Shown: positions 1 to 10,792 of the stretch, one piece after another
Position numbering within the stretch: the stretch's first letter is position 1
How the letters are laid out: each line of letters starts with the position of its first letter
Assembly: GCA_014764485.1 (NCBI GenBank)
Contig: JACXWA010000120.1
Coordinates: forward strand, 1-50,652
Origin: Candidatus Sulfomarinibacter kjeldsenii
Lineage (GTDB): Bacteria; Acidobacteriota; Thermoanaerobaculia; Thermoanaerobaculales; Sulfomarinibacteraceae
Reading direction: 5' to 3'
DNA length: 50,652 nt
Notes under the pieces: model-generated
What the model saw: the letters and a program-made list of their open reading frames with translations, nothing else
What the model was told of the DNA's origin: nothing
Databases searched by the model: none
Program-made: the position numbers and the translations under genes

Positions 1-1298
1 TCGACTTTTTCGCCGTTGATGGTGACGGTGGCGCTGATTTCGGTCGCGCCCTCGAAGATAAACATACGGCCGAGTTGCTGCGGTTGGTTGACGATCAGTT
101 CTGGTGGGATGGAGTCTTCGAGGAGATGTTCGGATGAGGTCGAAGAGACCCGGAAACGGCGCAGGGCGCTCCACTCGGAGTAGGCTGTTCCGTCACCAAG
201 GGCGGCAACTCTCCAGAAATAGGTTCCTGGCGCCACCAGCCTGAGGCGGGCCTCGTCCTTCGCCAGGCGGGGAGCATCAACTTCGAGCTGCGTACTGTCG
301 AAGCTCTTGGAACGGCTCACCTGGAGGTGGACGGTACCGTTCCGAGGCCGACCACGCCAAGCCAGCGCGATCATTGGGTTTTCGACGAGGTCGAATCCGG
401 CGTTGTTGCGCGGTTCGACCGGGTACGGCGGAGCGGGAATTTTTTGCTTTTCGGTTATCGTGCCGCTGGCCATCGCTGCGACTGCTTCCCGCTCTCCGAT
501 CACGACCTCTCTGCCGCCGCGGTTGCTGCGCACCCGGGCTGAGCCTTGAAACGCGGCCACGGTTGTCTTCTGGTCATCCGCCGCGACGTCAACGGCGACT
601 CGGCTGTCGCGATCGATCTCTGTTGCGGCCGAATCGGTTGTGACTGTTGAGGGCGCCCCCGATGTGTAGACATTGATTCGCCCGGCGACCATCTTGATGG
701 TGCCCGGCGACTCCCGTGACATCTCGTGATGGATCTCGAGGAGCGAATTTGGAGAGATGCGATAGAGGCTGCCATCCGCGAACAGAATCTCGGCGTTGCC
801 ATCACGACCGGTACGAACGAAGTCTCCGTTAAAAACGGGGATATTCTGATGGGCGGTCTCCCACTCGGTCTGACCTGCCCGCTGGAGCTGCACGCGGCCC
901 TCGAGGCTGAAAAACCGTCCAACGCCGACCAGCTCCTGGTCGCCAGCGCCCGCAAGTGCTTCGAATTGTTTGCGCGCACTGTCCGCCAGAGGTTCAGCGT
1001 CCTCCCAGTTCTGTTCGGCGTACTCCGAGCGAGCCATGTTCAATTGGTCTCTTGCCTGTTCGAGCTCATCCTTCCAATGAGAGGGGAGGGGCTGGGTTTC
1101 GGCGTGAGCGAGGGCTGCATCGGCGCGCTCGATTGCGCGCCTCGCTCGTGCCTCGGGTGAGAGATTGAGACTCTTATAGGCCAGAAAAACGAGAACCGCA
1201 GCAACCAATCCGATGATCACGACTGCCAACACCTTGCGCAGCGGTTGCACACGGATAACGACCCAGTCGAGTTCCAATCCTCGCGCCACCTTGGCCAT
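1..1298 (-). CDS. FecR-domain-like membrane-anchored protein, C-terminus cut by window edge
   Basis: Not in the ORF track because it runs off the edge. My reading of the minus strand from ATG at 1298: MAKVARGLELDWVVIRVQPLRKVLAVVIIGLVAAVLVFLAYKS (one TM helix), a helical region, then FecR-like VGRFFSLEGRVQLQRAGQTEWETAHQN..GDFVRTGRDGNAEILFADGSLYRISPNSLLEI. The frame stays open to position 3. Confidence 0.75.
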   Translation of the reverse strand, partial: MAKVARGLELDWVVIRVQPLRKVLAVVIIGLVAAVLVFLAYKSLNLSPEARARRAIERADAALAHAETQPLPSHWKDELEQARDQLNMARSEYAEQNWEDAEPLADSARKQFEALAGAGDQELVGVGRFFSLEGRVQLQRAGQTEWETAHQNIPVFNGDFVRTGRDGNAEILFADGSLYRISPNSLLEIHHEMSRESPGTIKMVAGRINVYTSGAPSTVTTDSAATEIDRDSRVAVDVAADDQKTTVAAFQGSARVRSNRGGREVVIGEREAVAAMASGTITEKQKIPAPPYPVEPRNNAGFDLVENPMIALAWRGRPRNGTVHLQVSRSKSFDSTQLEVDAPRLAKDEARLRLVAPGTYFWRVAALGDGTAYSEWSALRRFRVSSTSSEHLLEDSIPPELIVNQPQQLGRMFIFEGATEISATVTINGEKV

Positions 1299-1485
1299 AC
1301 CTCCTCAATCACCGTAACATGAGCGTATTCAAGCGGCAAGCGCACCACGAGGGGTCCGCGACGACGGTCACAAAGGTGATGCCGGGGAGTGATCTTGGCC
1401 CTTTCTGGGAGACCACCGGCTTGCGCTAGTCTCAGCTCTTCGATAGACTTCGCTGTCCCGTTTTCGGGGCAGGTGGAGGACTGGA

Positions 1486-3444
1486 ATGGCTCTCAAATGG
1501 CTGCGAGATAATCTGCGTCACCTCAAGTTCATTCTCTGGGGTGTGGTACTGGTTTTCGTGCTCCTGGTTTTTGTGGATTGGGGAGCAGGCCGTGCCGGTG
1601 GTGGCGGAGGGGGTAAAGCGACGGTTCGGGTTGGCAACAGGAGCATTTCCGAGACCGAATTTCTCGACGAAATGCGACGTCTCGATCAGCGTTTTTCGCA
1701 GATTTACGGCGAGCAATGGAACGAACTTCGAGGCCAGGTCGATCTCGCACGGCAGACTGCAAATATGTTCATTGATCGCGAGCTCCAACTCACCGAGGCC
1801 CGGAGAATCGGTCTCGGGGTTTCCCGGGAAGAGCTCCAAGAAGTGATCTTGGAGGATCCGTCGTTCCGCGATGAAAGCGGCGAGTTTGTCGGCACAGAAA
1901 CCTACAAGCGGATCATTCGCGCATATTTCCAGACGACCCCGGAGACGTTCGAGGAACGCCTTACCGAGGATCTCCTGATCGGGAAGCTCAACACCCTGGC
2001 CGAGCGCAACGCGTGGATCAGTGATGATGAGGTCGATCGTGAGTTTCGACGGCAGCGGGAACTCAGCGATTTTGATGCTATTCAACTCCGATACGAGCCG
2101 TTCCTGAGCGAGGTCGAAATCTCTGAAGATGATGCTCGTGCAGCGTTTGAAGCGAACGCAGAGGACTACCATCGAGACGAGGAGCGGTTGATTCGGTACC
2201 TGCTCGTGGAAACCTCCCGATTGCGACGCACCCTGCCGGTCGATGAAGCTGAACTGAGGGCTTACTACGATCAGCACGTCGACGAATTCCTCGAGGGGGA
2301 GCAGGCGAGCGCCCGCCATATCCTATTCCGCCTGGCCCCTGACGCGACGGAGATTACACGGGGAGAGACCGAACTCCGTGCCAACGGTGTCGCAAACATT
2401 GTTCGGTCAGGCGGCGACTTTGCGGTATTGGCCGCCGAACACTCCGAGGACCCCGGATCGAAGGACATGGGTGGCGATCTCGGGTGGTTTGGTCGTGGGC
2501 AAATGGTGCCGGAGTTTGAGGATGTCGTCTTTTCTGCCAAACCGGGCGACATTGTCGGCCCTATCAAGAGCCAGTTCGGATACCACGTCATCAAGGTCGA
2601 GGGATTTCGGCCTGAGCACCAGCAGCCCTTCGAGGAAGTCCAGGAACAGGTCCGGTTTCGGGTTTTGGAGGACCGTGCAGTGGGTGAAGCCGAAGCCAGG
2701 GCTGGTGCCTTCGCCCGCCGGCTGAAGGCGGAGGGCCCGGATACCCAGGATCAATGGCAGGCGATAGCCGACGAAGACGAGGCAGTGGTGCTCAACCAAA
2801 GCCCCCCGTTTTCTGTTGGCGAAGCCATTGCCGGCGCGTCGGATGGACCGGAACTGGCGGATGCCGCGTTTGCCTCCTCGGTGGGCGAAATCACCGGGCC
2901 GGTGGCTGTGCCGCGTGGATGGATCGTCTGGCAGCTCGCCGAGGTTCGGGTGGCGGGCATCCCTCCCTTGGAGGATGTTCGGACGGAGGTCGAACAGAAG
3001 CTTCGCCGGGAGCGCGCTGTTGAGCTTGCGACCGACCAGGGACGGCAGCTTGCCGAACGATGGCGCGGTGGAGAGGACGGTTCGACGTTGGCTGCCGAGT
3101 ATGGTTCGAACGTAACCGAGGCTCGCCAGCACCGGCGCGGACAGCTTGTCGGCACTCTCGGTGTGATGCCCGGCCTCGATGGTGCGGTCTTCACGGCGAG
3201 CGAGGAAGAGGTGCTCGGACCGATCGTGGCGGGGGTTGCCGGTGGGGTTGTGGTGGCGAAGGTCAATACGCTGGACTTGGTGGATCCAGTCGAACTCTCA
3301 AGTTCGCGTGACGATCTTCGTGCCCGCTTGATGACCGAGAGGGGCGCCCAGCTCATGCGTTCCATCGTCAACGAGCGGCGGAGAGATACTGTAGTGACAA
3401 TAGACGACGAGTTCCTGCAACGATTCGCCCCTACCAGTTCATGA
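1486..3444 (+). CDS. PpiD/SurA-like peptidyl-prolyl cis-trans isomerase, N-terminal TM anchor
   Basis: 652 aa; N-terminal TM (LKFILWGVVLVFVLLVFVDWG); parvulin motif ASARHILFRL...GDFAVLAAEHSEDPGSKDMGGDLGWFGRGQMVPEFEDVVFSAKPGDIVGPIKSQFGYHVIKV. Confidence 0.9.
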   Translation: MALKWLRDNLRHLKFILWGVVLVFVLLVFVDWGAGRAGGGGGGKATVRVGNRSISETEFLDEMRRLDQRFSQIYGEQWNELRGQVDLARQTANMFIDRELQLTEARRIGLGVSREELQEVILEDPSFRDESGEFVGTETYKRIIRAYFQTTPETFEERLTEDLLIGKLNTLAERNAWISDDEVDREFRRQRELSDFDAIQLRYEPFLSEVEISEDDARAAFEANAEDYHRDEERLIRYLLVETSRLRRTLPVDEAELRAYYDQHVDEFLEGEQASARHILFRLAPDATEITRGETELRANGVANIVRSGGDFAVLAAEHSEDPGSKDMGGDLGWFGRGQMVPEFEDVVFSAKPGDIVGPIKSQFGYHVIKVEGFRPEHQQPFEEVQEQVRFRVLEDRAVGEAEARAGAFARRLKAEGPDTQDQWQAIADEDEAVVLNQSPPFSVGEAIAGASDGPELADAAFASSVGEITGPVAVPRGWIVWQLAEVRVAGIPPLEDVRTEVEQKLRRERAVELATDQGRQLAERWRGGEDGSTLAAEYGSNVTEARQHRRGQLVGTLGVMPGLDGAVFTASEEEVLGPIVAGVAGGVVVAKVNTLDLVDPVELSSSRDDLRARLMTERGAQLMRSIVNERRRDTVVTIDDEFLQRFAPTSS

Positions 3445-4007
3445 TCGGCCGACTCGAGGGACACCTGCATCGGGTGGACCCGGGCACTGTTCTGATCAGT
3501 GTAGGAGGCGTCGGGTACCTGGTCTCGACCACGCTGCGCGCTTTCCAGGCCCTGGCTGACCGCGAGGATGCAGCATTGTGGATTCATACCCAGGTGCGGG
3601 ACGATGCCATCGTCCTCTTTGGTTTCCCTGATCGTGAGGAACTCGAGGCCTTCTCCAAGCTTATTGCGGTCGCTGGAGTAGGGCCGCGGACGGCACTCGC
3701 GGTGCTCTCGACACTGACCGCCGACGAGCTCGCTGAGGTAGTCGATGCTGGGGATCTCGCCCGTCTTCAACGCACCCCAGGCGTTGGTCGCAAGACCGCC
3801 GAGCGGATTCTCCTCGAACTCAAGGACCGTCTGGTTGCGGGCTCACCCGGTGCTGGCGACCGGAGGGGAGATGCGGTGTCGGCCCTTGTCAATCTCGGGT
3901 ACTCGCAGCGCGACGCTCTCCATTCGGTGAATGCCGTATGGTCCGATGCTGGCGGCGCAGAGCTCGGTGAATTGCTCCGCCTCGCGCTGCAGAAGCTGAC
4001 GCGCTGA
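3441..4007 (+). CDS. ruvA: Holliday junction branch migration complex subunit RuvA
   Basis: 188 aa; MIGRLEGHLHRVDPGTVLISVGGVGYLV and HhH motifs (VAGVGPRTALAVLSTL, TPGVGRKTAERILLELKD). Confidence 0.95.
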   Translation: MIGRLEGHLHRVDPGTVLISVGGVGYLVSTTLRAFQALADREDAALWIHTQVRDDAIVLFGFPDREELEAFSKLIAVAGVGPRTALAVLSTLTADELAEVVDAGDLARLQRTPGVGRKTAERILLELKDRLVAGSPGAGDRRGDAVSALVNLGYSQRDALHSVNAVWSDAGGAELGELLRLALQKLTR

Positions 4008-4025
4008 ACATCGCGAGTAACCCGT

Positions 4026-4106
4026 AATCAGTCATCAGTGATCAGTTTGAGAGCCCGAGGGTGTGGGCCGTCGGAACTGGCTACTGATTACTGATGACTG
4101 ATCACT
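4026..4106. repeat. Imperfect inverted repeat built of three heptads per arm (NATCAGT x3 / ACTGATN x3)
   Basis: 4026-4046 aatcagt-catcagt-gatcagt; 4083-4103 actgatt-actgatg-actgatc. The arms are about 21 nt and complementary with 2 mismatches, separated by about 36 nt, in the ruvA-ruvB gap. Confidence 0.85.
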
Positions 4107-4144
4107 AGGTTGGGAGGGTGGAAGCGATGAGGTAGAGTCAACCG

Positions 4145-5179
4145 GTGAGTGACGAAGTGCTGACCACCGAGCCGCAGCCGGAAGAGCGTCCTTTCGAGGA
4201 GTCCCTCCGGCCGCGCCGTCTCACAGAGTTCGTCGGCCAGACCCGTCTTTCCACCAATCTCGGAGTCTTCATCGCTGCCGCGCGCGACCGCGGCGAAGCC
4301 CTCGACCACACGCTGTTCTTCGGCCCTCCCGGCCTCGGCAAGACTACCCTTGCGCATATCGTCGCCAACGAGATGGAAGCCCAGGTTCACGTTACCTCAG
4401 GCCCGGTCCTGGAGCGGGCCGGCGATCTCGCGGCAATGCTCACCAATTTGCAGCCTGGAGATGTCCTGTTCATCGACGAGATCCATCGTCTGCCGGCGGC
4501 TGTCGAGGAAATCCTGTATCCGGCGATGGAGGATTATGAACTCGATCTAGTGATCGGGCAGGGCCCCGCTGCGCGCAGCGTACGTCTCACATTGCCGCGA
4601 TTCACGCTGGTCGGAGCGACGACTCGCACCGGGCTTCTGACTGCCCCCTTGCGTGACCGGTTTGGCATTGTCCACCGCCTCGAGTTCTACCCGAGTGAGG
4701 ACCTTGCTGTGATTGTGGCCCGCTCCGCGGATATCCTGGAAATCAATATGGCGGAACAAGCGGGTGGTGAGATTGCGCGGCGTGCGCGCGGAACACCACG
4801 GATCGCCAACCGTCTCCTGCGCCGAGTTCGAGACTTCGCCCACCACCTCGGCAGCGATGTGGTGAGCCTCGAAGCCACACAGTGGGGGCTTGAGCAGATG
4901 GAGGTTGATGCATTCGGTCTCGACCACCTCGATCGGCAACTGCTCACTACGATCATCAATGTCTACGATGGCGGACCGGTGGGCCTCAAGGCCCTGGCGT
5001 CGTCGATCGGTGAAGACCGAGGGACACTCGAGGACATCCACGAGCCGTATCTGCTGCAGATCGGGTTGCTGCAGCGCACCCCACGTGGGCGCACGGTGAC
5101 TGCTGCCGCCTACCGTCACCTCGGGCTCGACCCGACGGGGTCCCCGGGTGCGCTATTCGATGGACGGAAGCCCGAGTGA
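4145..5179 (+). CDS. ruvB: Holliday junction branch migration ATPase RuvB
   Basis: 344 aa; [11 protein letters not shown], Walker [16 protein letters not shown], Walker [31 protein letters not shown]. Confidence 0.97.
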   Translation: MSDEVLTTEPQPEERPFEESLRPRRLTEFVGQTRLSTNLGVFIAAARDRGEALDHTLFFGPPGLGKTTLAHIVANEMEAQVHVTSGPVLERAGDLAAMLTNLQPGDVLFIDEIHRLPAAVEEILYPAMEDYELDLVIGQGPAARSVRLTLPRFTLVGATTRTGLLTAPLRDRFGIVHRLEFYPSEDLAVIVARSADILEINMAEQAGGEIARRARGTPRIANRLLRRVRDFAHHLGSDVVSLEATQWGLEQMEVDAFGLDHLDRQLLTTIINVYDGGPVGLKALASSIGEDRGTLEDIHEPYLLQIGLLQRTPRGRTVTAAAYRHLGLDPTGSPGALFDGRKPE

Positions 5180-6069
5180 CCCCTGTCCCGGTAATTCTCA
5201 ACCCCGTCGCAGGTGGCGGCAGGTTGTTGCGCCAACAGGGCAGTCTCCAGGCGGTTGCCGCTGGCCGTGGGTCCGAGCTCGATATCTGGATTTCCGAAAG
5301 CCCCTCACACACAATCGAGCTTGCTGAAAAGGCGGCCTCCGCCGAGATCCCATTGGTGCTCGCCTATGGCGGTGACGGCACCTACAACGCGGTGGCCCGG
5401 GGTCTTTTGGGCAGCTCAACCGCGATGGGTGTGCTTCCAGGCGGCACGACATCGGTTCTCGCCTACGAGTTCGGTGTGCCGCGCCCGGCGCAGCGTTCTG
5501 TCGACGCGCTTTTGGGCGGCGAAGACCGGGCGATGCGGGTGGGCCGCACCGATGATGACGACATCGTTCTGCTGATGTTGTCGGCCGGTCCGGATTCGCA
5601 TGTGCTCGAGAGGCTGCGCCCGTCTTTCAAGAGGCTTGGTGGGCGGGTCGGTGTCGCGTTGCAGGCGATAGTTGAAGCGATGAGTGGTGGAGCTTTGCCG
5701 CGGATCCGGGTGACGTCCAATACGACTATCGATGAGGCGGGTTGGGTGATTGTCGGCAACTCACGGTGTTATGGGGGTAAGTTCTGCGCCACCCCGGGCG
5801 CCAGCCCGTTTCGTGACGACCTCGAGGTCGTGTCGCAGCGGAGCAATGGCCGCCGAGCAGCGGTGTCTTTCCTCTTCGGCATCCCCTCGGGCCGACATGT
5901 TTCGAGGGACGATGTCGTGCGAGAAGTTGTGGATCGGGTGCGGCTGGAGGCGGCCTCGCCGGGCGCCGAGGTGCCCTATCAGATCGACGGCGATGTCATG
6001 GGCGTATTGCCGGTGGAGGTCAGCATCGATCCGAATCCCCTTTGGATCCGTCTGCCGGCGCAACACTGA
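5176..6069 (+). CDS. Diacylglycerol/lipid kinase family protein (GTG start)
   Basis: 297 aa; [13 protein letters not shown] and [42 protein letters not shown], typical of the DAGK catalytic domain; GTG overlaps the ruvB stop. Confidence 0.88.
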   Translation: MTPVPVILNPVAGGGRLLRQQGSLQAVAAGRGSELDIWISESPSHTIELAEKAASAEIPLVLAYGGDGTYNAVARGLLGSSTAMGVLPGGTTSVLAYEFGVPRPAQRSVDALLGGEDRAMRVGRTDDDDIVLLMLSAGPDSHVLERLRPSFKRLGGRVGVALQAIVEAMSGGALPRIRVTSNTTIDEAGWVIVGNSRCYGGKFCATPGASPFRDDLEVVSQRSNGRRAAVSFLFGIPSGRHVSRDDVVREVVDRVRLEAASPGAEVPYQIDGDVMGVLPVEVSIDPNPLWIRLPAQH

Positions 6070-6111
6070 TGACTCGCCGCTCTCGCCACGCAATCCGGTG
6101 AGATATGCCGG

Positions 6112-7041
6112 CTAGAGATCGGCGAAGAGATCGGTCGAGATGTAACGTTCGGAAGTCGAGGGTGCGACGAAAACCACGAGCTTGCCCTCCATCTCGTCAC
6201 TGGATGCGACCTTGAGCGCTGCGGCGCATGCAGCGCCGGTGGAAATACCACCCAGGATTCCTTCTTCGCGGGCAAGACGCCTGGCTGTCGTAAACGCCTC
6301 GTCATTCGTAATCGTGACCGCCTCATCGATTACCGAAGTGTCGAGATTGTCGGGCACGAAGCCTGCACCGATGCCCTGGATCTTATGGGAACCCGGCTCG
6401 CCACCGGAGAGTACCGGCGAGTCCGCTGGTTCAACGGCAACGATACGGACTGATGGGCGGCGTTCCCGCCACACCCGCCCAACCCCGGTGATGGTTCCGC
6501 CGGTTCCGACACCGGCGACAAAGACGTCCATTCTTCCGTCGGTGTCTCGCCACAGCTCGAGGGCGGTAGTGGTGGCGTGAACATCAGGGTTGGCCGGGTT
6601 GGAAAACTGCTGCGGCTCTACCGAATCCGGAATCTCCGCCAGCAGCTCTTCGGCTCGGGCGGAGGCACCCCGCATGCCGTCGGCAGCCGGCGTCAGAAAG
6701 ATCTCGGCTCCGAGCAGGTCAAGCACCTTTCGCCGCTCGAGAGACATTGACTCCGGCATCGTCAAGACGCATCGGTAGCCGCGTGCAGCAGCCACCATGG
6801 CGAGGGCAATGCCGGTATTCCCCGAAGTTGCCTCGACAATCGTCGAACGACCGGGCACCAATCGCCCTTCGCGCTCCAGAGATTCCACCATGGCAACACC
6901 AATGCGGTCCTTCACCGAGTGGGCGGGGTTGAAAAACTCGAGCTTGGCCGCCACCTGAGCCTGCGAGCCGGAGGCGATGTGGTTGAGTCGAACGAGTGGG
7001 GTGTTTCCCATAAGTTGTGTGATGTCGGAAGCAATGTTCAT
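6112..7041 (-). CDS. cysK: Cysteine synthase (O-acetylserine sulfhydrylase)
   Basis: [23 protein letters not shown]...[20 protein letters not shown]...[21 protein letters not shown]...[16 protein letters not shown]. The ORF track extends upstream to 7314; 7041 is the likely start. Confidence 0.95.
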   Translation of the reverse strand: MNIASDITQLMGNTPLVRLNHIASGSQAQVAAKLEFFNPAHSVKDRIGVAMVESLEREGRLVPGRSTIVEATSGNTGIALAMVAAARGYRCVLTMPESMSLERRKVLDLLGAEIFLTPAADGMRGASARAEELLAEIPDSVEPQQFSNPANPDVHATTTALELWRDTDGRMDVFVAGVGTGGTITGVGRVWRERRPSVRIVAVEPADSPVLSGGEPGSHKIQGIGAGFVPDNLDTSVIDEAVTITNDEAFTTARRLAREEGILGGISTGAACAAALKVASSDEMEGKLVVFVAPSTSERYISTDLFADL

Positions 7042-7146
7042 GGCTGCTCCAGGGTGTTGTGATAATCCACACAACCCTTTTCGGTGGTCATTCCTTCCCG
7101 ACTGCTGGGTCGCTTCCTGGGTTACAATGGCTGCCGGGGAGGAGTT

Positions 7147-8136
7147 GTGGGGTTTATTGAACAACTCGCGGCCCGAGCTGCGGCTATTGGTGGTCGGGTT
7201 GTGCTCGCCGAAGGGCACGATGAGCGGATTGTCGACGCTGCGGGTGAACTGGTCGCCGGAGGAGGGTGTGAGGTAACCCTCGTCTGCCCCGGGGACCAAC
7301 GCCAACCGATCCATGATGAGCTCGCCGAACGAGGTGTCGACATCGCAGACCCGACTGCCGATTCACGCCGAGAAGATCTGGCGGATCACCTGCACCAACG
7401 ACGGGCGGCGAAGGGAATGTCTCGCCAGGAAGCGCTGGCAGCGGTAGAGGATCCACTCTATTTCGCCTCCCTGATGGTCGCAACCGGGGCCGCTGATGCT
7501 TCCGTTGGCGGTGCCGTCCGGACGACCGCGGACACGGTGCGCGCCGCTCTCCACTGCATCGGGCCCTCGCCAGGGCTGCGAACCGTATCATCGGCGTTCA
7601 TCATGATCCACCCCGATCCACGCTGGGGAGATGATGGGGTGATGGTCTTTGCTGACTGTGCGGTGCTCCCAGACCCGGATTCAGTGCAGCTGGCCGAGAT
7701 TGCGCTTTCAGCTGCCGCCACCTTCCGATCCATTGTTGGGGGCGAGCCGAAAGTCGCTCTACTCTCATTCTCGACCAACGGCTCGGCCAGACACCCGCTG
7801 GTGGACAAGGTGACCGCGGCACGGGCCGAACTCGAATCCAGAGGCGCGGATTTCGTCTTCGATGGTGAACTGCAACTGGACGCGGCACTGCTTCCAGGCG
7901 TTGGAGAGAAAAAGGCGCCCGGGTCGGCTGTGGCCGGAAAGGCAAATGTGCTTGTCTTTCCGGATCTCAACGCCGGCAATATCACCTACAAAGCGGTGGA
8001 ACGACTGGGTGGTGCGCGCGCCCTGGGCCCGCTTATGCAGGGGCTCGCAAAGCCCGCCAACGACCTCAGCCGCGGCTGCTCTGCGGGCGATATTGTCCAG
8101 ACCAGTTATCTGAGTCTGCTCCAGGCAAAGGGGTAG
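7147..8136 (+). CDS. pta: Phosphate acetyltransferase (PTA/PTB family)
   Basis: [16 protein letters not shown]...[38 protein letters not shown]...[50 protein letters not shown] at 7147 is a probable start within ORF 7084..8136. Confidence 0.9.
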   Translation: MGFIEQLAARAAAIGGRVVLAEGHDERIVDAAGELVAGGGCEVTLVCPGDQRQPIHDELAERGVDIADPTADSRREDLADHLHQRRAAKGMSRQEALAAVEDPLYFASLMVATGAADASVGGAVRTTADTVRAALHCIGPSPGLRTVSSAFIMIHPDPRWGDDGVMVFADCAVLPDPDSVQLAEIALSAAATFRSIVGGEPKVALLSFSTNGSARHPLVDKVTAARAELESRGADFVFDGELQLDAALLPGVGEKKAPGSAVAGKANVLVFPDLNAGNITYKAVERLGGARALGPLMQGLAKPANDLSRGCSAGDIVQTSYLSLLQAKG

Positions 8137-8142
8137 TCGCCC

Positions 8143-9423
8143 ATGCGCGTACTCGTACTCGGTTCCGGCGCCCGCGAACATGCCATAGTCCACGCCCTGC
8201 GGCGTTCCCCCGGGGTGAGCGACGTCTTTGCCGCTCCGGGCAATCCAGGGATCGCACAGGCGGCGGATCTTCTGCCGTTGTCAGCAAACGATCTCCCAGG
8301 CGTCGCGGAGGCGGCTAGAGATTTCCGTATTGATGTCACTATCGTTGGCCCCGAGGTTCCTCTGGCGATGGGTGTCTGCGACGAGTTTTACCGCCGGGGA
8401 CTGCGCCTCTTCGGACCACGACGCGCCGCTGCCGAGCTCGAGTCGAGCAAGGTCTTCGCCAAGGAGTTTTGCCAACGCCATGACATTCCGACCGCCAAGG
8501 CAACTGTAGTTCGCTCGAGTGACGAAGCTGTTGCGGCGGCTCGCGATCTCGGGATGCCGGTTGTCTTCAAAGCAGATGGCCTTGCAGCGGGCAAGGGCGT
8601 GCTGATGATTCGAAACGATGACGACCTCGAACAGGCGATCGATGAGTTTTTCAATCAGCGTCGCTTTGGCGATGCCGGAGATCGAGTGCTGGTCGAGGAG
8701 TGCCTGGAAGGCGACGAGGTCTCATATATGGTGATCTCCGACGGTACCCGGATGGTGCCCGTCGCCACTTCTCACGATTACAAACGCGCGGGCGAGAATG
8801 ACGAGGGCCCCAACACAGGTGGCATGGGCGCCCATTCTCCTGCACTGGTAATCCCACCCGGTACAAGCAAGCTCATCCTCGAATCCGTCGTCCGTCCAAC
8901 AATTGCGGGCATGGCTGCCGAAGGCCGGGAGTATCGTGGGGTGCTCTATGCGGGTCTGATGGTGACATCGGATGGGCCCAAGGTGCTCGAGTTCAATTGC
9001 CGCCTCGGTGACCCGGAGACCCAGGCAACGTTCCTGCGGCTTGACGACAATTTTGCCGAGATCGCCCGCGATGCTTCCGAGGGTGTACTCAAGACTGGCG
9101 GCCTGAATTGGCGCAAGGAGGCGGTGGCCTGCGTTGTCCTCGCGGCAGAGGGATACCCTGGAAACCCGCGAAAAGGAGACGAAATCACCGGTATAAATGA
9201 GGCCATGGCTTTGTCCGGAGTGACGGTCTATCATGCCGGCACACGGCTGGAAGACGGGTGTCTGACCACCTCTGGGGGGCGCGTACTATCGGTCTGCGGG
9301 CGCGGACCAACCCTGTCAGACGCCCTCGATACCGCATACGAAGGGGTGTCGAAGATCTCTTTTGACGGCATGTGGTATCGATCGGACATCGGTCGCGACA
9401 CCTTGGCCAAGCTCGGTACATAA
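8143..9423 (+). CDS. purD: Phosphoribosylamine-glycine ligase
   Basis: 426 aa; MRVLVLGSGAREHAIVHALRRSPGVSDVFAAPGNPGIA, ATP-grasp KADGLAAGKGVLM, GVLYAGLMVTSDGPKVLEFNCRLGDPETQ. Confidence 0.97.
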   Translation: MRVLVLGSGAREHAIVHALRRSPGVSDVFAAPGNPGIAQAADLLPLSANDLPGVAEAARDFRIDVTIVGPEVPLAMGVCDEFYRRGLRLFGPRRAAAELESSKVFAKEFCQRHDIPTAKATVVRSSDEAVAAARDLGMPVVFKADGLAAGKGVLMIRNDDDLEQAIDEFFNQRRFGDAGDRVLVEECLEGDEVSYMVISDGTRMVPVATSHDYKRAGENDEGPNTGGMGAHSPALVIPPGTSKLILESVVRPTIAGMAAEGREYRGVLYAGLMVTSDGPKVLEFNCRLGDPETQATFLRLDDNFAEIARDASEGVLKTGGLNWRKEAVACVVLAAEGYPGNPRKGDEITGINEAMALSGVTVYHAGTRLEDGCLTTSGGRVLSVCGRGPTLSDALDTAYEGVSKISFDGMWYRSDIGRDTLAKLGT

Positions 9424-9960
9424 ATGACTGAAGTGAACTCCCAAGCGAACGCCGAGGTTCTGATCCTTATGGGGTCGGCAAGCGATTGGAAACACGTGCG
9501 AGGTGCAGCGGAAGTGCTCGAAGGACTCGGCGTCAGCTTCGAGGTCCACGTATCCTCGGCTCACCGCACACCCGCCCGAACCGTGGATCTGGTTCGATCG
9601 GCCGAGGCCGGAGGATGCAGCGTCTACATCTGCGCCGCCGGAATGGCGGCCCACCTGGCGGGGGTGGTTGCGGCCCATACGGTTCGTCCCGTGCTTGGCG
9701 TACCGCTGCCGGGAGGGGTGCTCGATGGGGTTGACGCGCTCCTTGCAACGGTACAAATGCCCGGAGGAATCCCGGTGGCGACCTTCGCCGTCGGCTCAGC
9801 TGGGGCGCGCAACGCCGCCTTCTTTGCCGCCCAGGTCATCGCAGGCGAACGGCCCGAGGTGGGTTTGGCCCTGGAAGACGCACGACGCGCTGACGGGGAG
9901 AAAATCGCGGCGGCAGATCGTGAGATCAACACCGAGATCAGCACCGGAAGAGACTCATAA
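9424..9960 (+). CDS. purE: 5-(carboxyamino)imidazole ribonucleotide mutase
   Basis: 178 aa; [72 protein letters not shown]; directly abuts purD. Confidence 0.95.
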   Translation: MTEVNSQANAEVLILMGSASDWKHVRGAAEVLEGLGVSFEVHVSSAHRTPARTVDLVRSAEAGGCSVYICAAGMAAHLAGVVAAHTVRPVLGVPLPGGVLDGVDALLATVQMPGGIPVATFAVGSAGARNAAFFAAQVIAGERPEVGLALEDARRADGEKIAAADREINTEISTGRDS

Positions 9961-10655
9961 TGGTGGAGCTCGTTCAATGCACAGTTACGGCTCGCCTGGA
10001 GGACTGGGTTCCGGTGGTGGTCGATCCCGATCTACCTCCGATGCCCTGCCGTGCCGGCAAGCTCGAATTGGACCACGGAGAATTTATCGTCGTCGACACT
10101 CCGGATGGGAAATTTCTCGGTAGGGTCACCGCGTTTGCCGCGCCGTCGGTCAAGAAGCCTCGCAAGCATGCGGCGCGCGTCGTACGCAGGGCAACGCCCG
10201 AGGACGAAAAGCGACATGAAGACACGGGCCACCTCGAAAGGGAAATCGAGCGCTACTTACGACGGCGGACGCGTGAGCTCGATCTCGATCTCCACCCCTT
10301 CAAGGTGCGACTCCCGCTTTCAGGCCGCAAAGCGGTGATTTACTTTTCGGCTGAGAAGCGGGTTGACTATCGACCGTTGCAGCGGGATTTGGGGCGACGC
10401 TATCGGAGGCGAATCGAGATGCGTTCGCTTGGGGTGCGCGATGGTGCCCGCCTCTGCGGCGGCCTCGGGCCCTGTGGTCGCTGTTTGTGCTGTACGACCT
10501 TTATGGATCGTTTTCATTCAGTGACGGTTCGGATGGCAAAAAGGCAGAACCTGAGCCTCAATCCGGCAAAAATTTCCGGCCTTTGCGGGCGGCTGATGTG
10601 CTGTTTGTCGCATGAGGTCGAGCTCTATCCCTCGGGCTCACGCGACCGCGACTGA
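9960..10655 (+). CDS. PSP1 C-terminal domain protein (RicT/YaaT-like)
   Basis: 231 aa; [59 protein letters not shown]...[17 protein letters not shown] with the Cys motifs; overlaps the purE stop. Confidence 0.92.
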   Translation: MVELVQCTVTARLEDWVPVVVDPDLPPMPCRAGKLELDHGEFIVVDTPDGKFLGRVTAFAAPSVKKPRKHAARVVRRATPEDEKRHEDTGHLEREIERYLRRRTRELDLDLHPFKVRLPLSGRKAVIYFSAEKRVDYRPLQRDLGRRYRRRIEMRSLGVRDGARLCGGLGPCGRCLCCTTFMDRFHSVTVRMAKRQNLSLNPAKISGLCGRLMCCLSHEVELYPSGSRDRD

Positions 10656-10682
10656 GGCTCACCGAAGGCGCCGATCCGTACG

Positions 10683-10712
10683 AGATCCGGGAAGACACCC
10701 AACACCGGATCT
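10683..10712. other. Perfect 8-bp stem-loop in the PSP1-hfq intergenic region
   Basis: agatccgg (10683-10690) ... ccggatct (10705-10712), 14-nt loop; no U-tract. Confidence 0.5.
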
Positions 10713-10792
10713 GATAACCTGATCACAGAACCTACCGACTTCATGCTTCCGGAATCCCGTGGCCGCACAGCATGGGGCGCGAGGAGAGCTTA

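Noticed and set aside
1432-2319. 295-aa minus-strand ORF opposite the PPIase gene
   Set aside because: No recognisable domain; antisense to a well-supported CDS.
2751-3770. 339-aa minus-strand ORF spanning ppiD/ruvA
   Set aside because: Low-complexity Ser/Arg/Thr composition typical of antisense frames in high-GC DNA; both forward genes are well supported.
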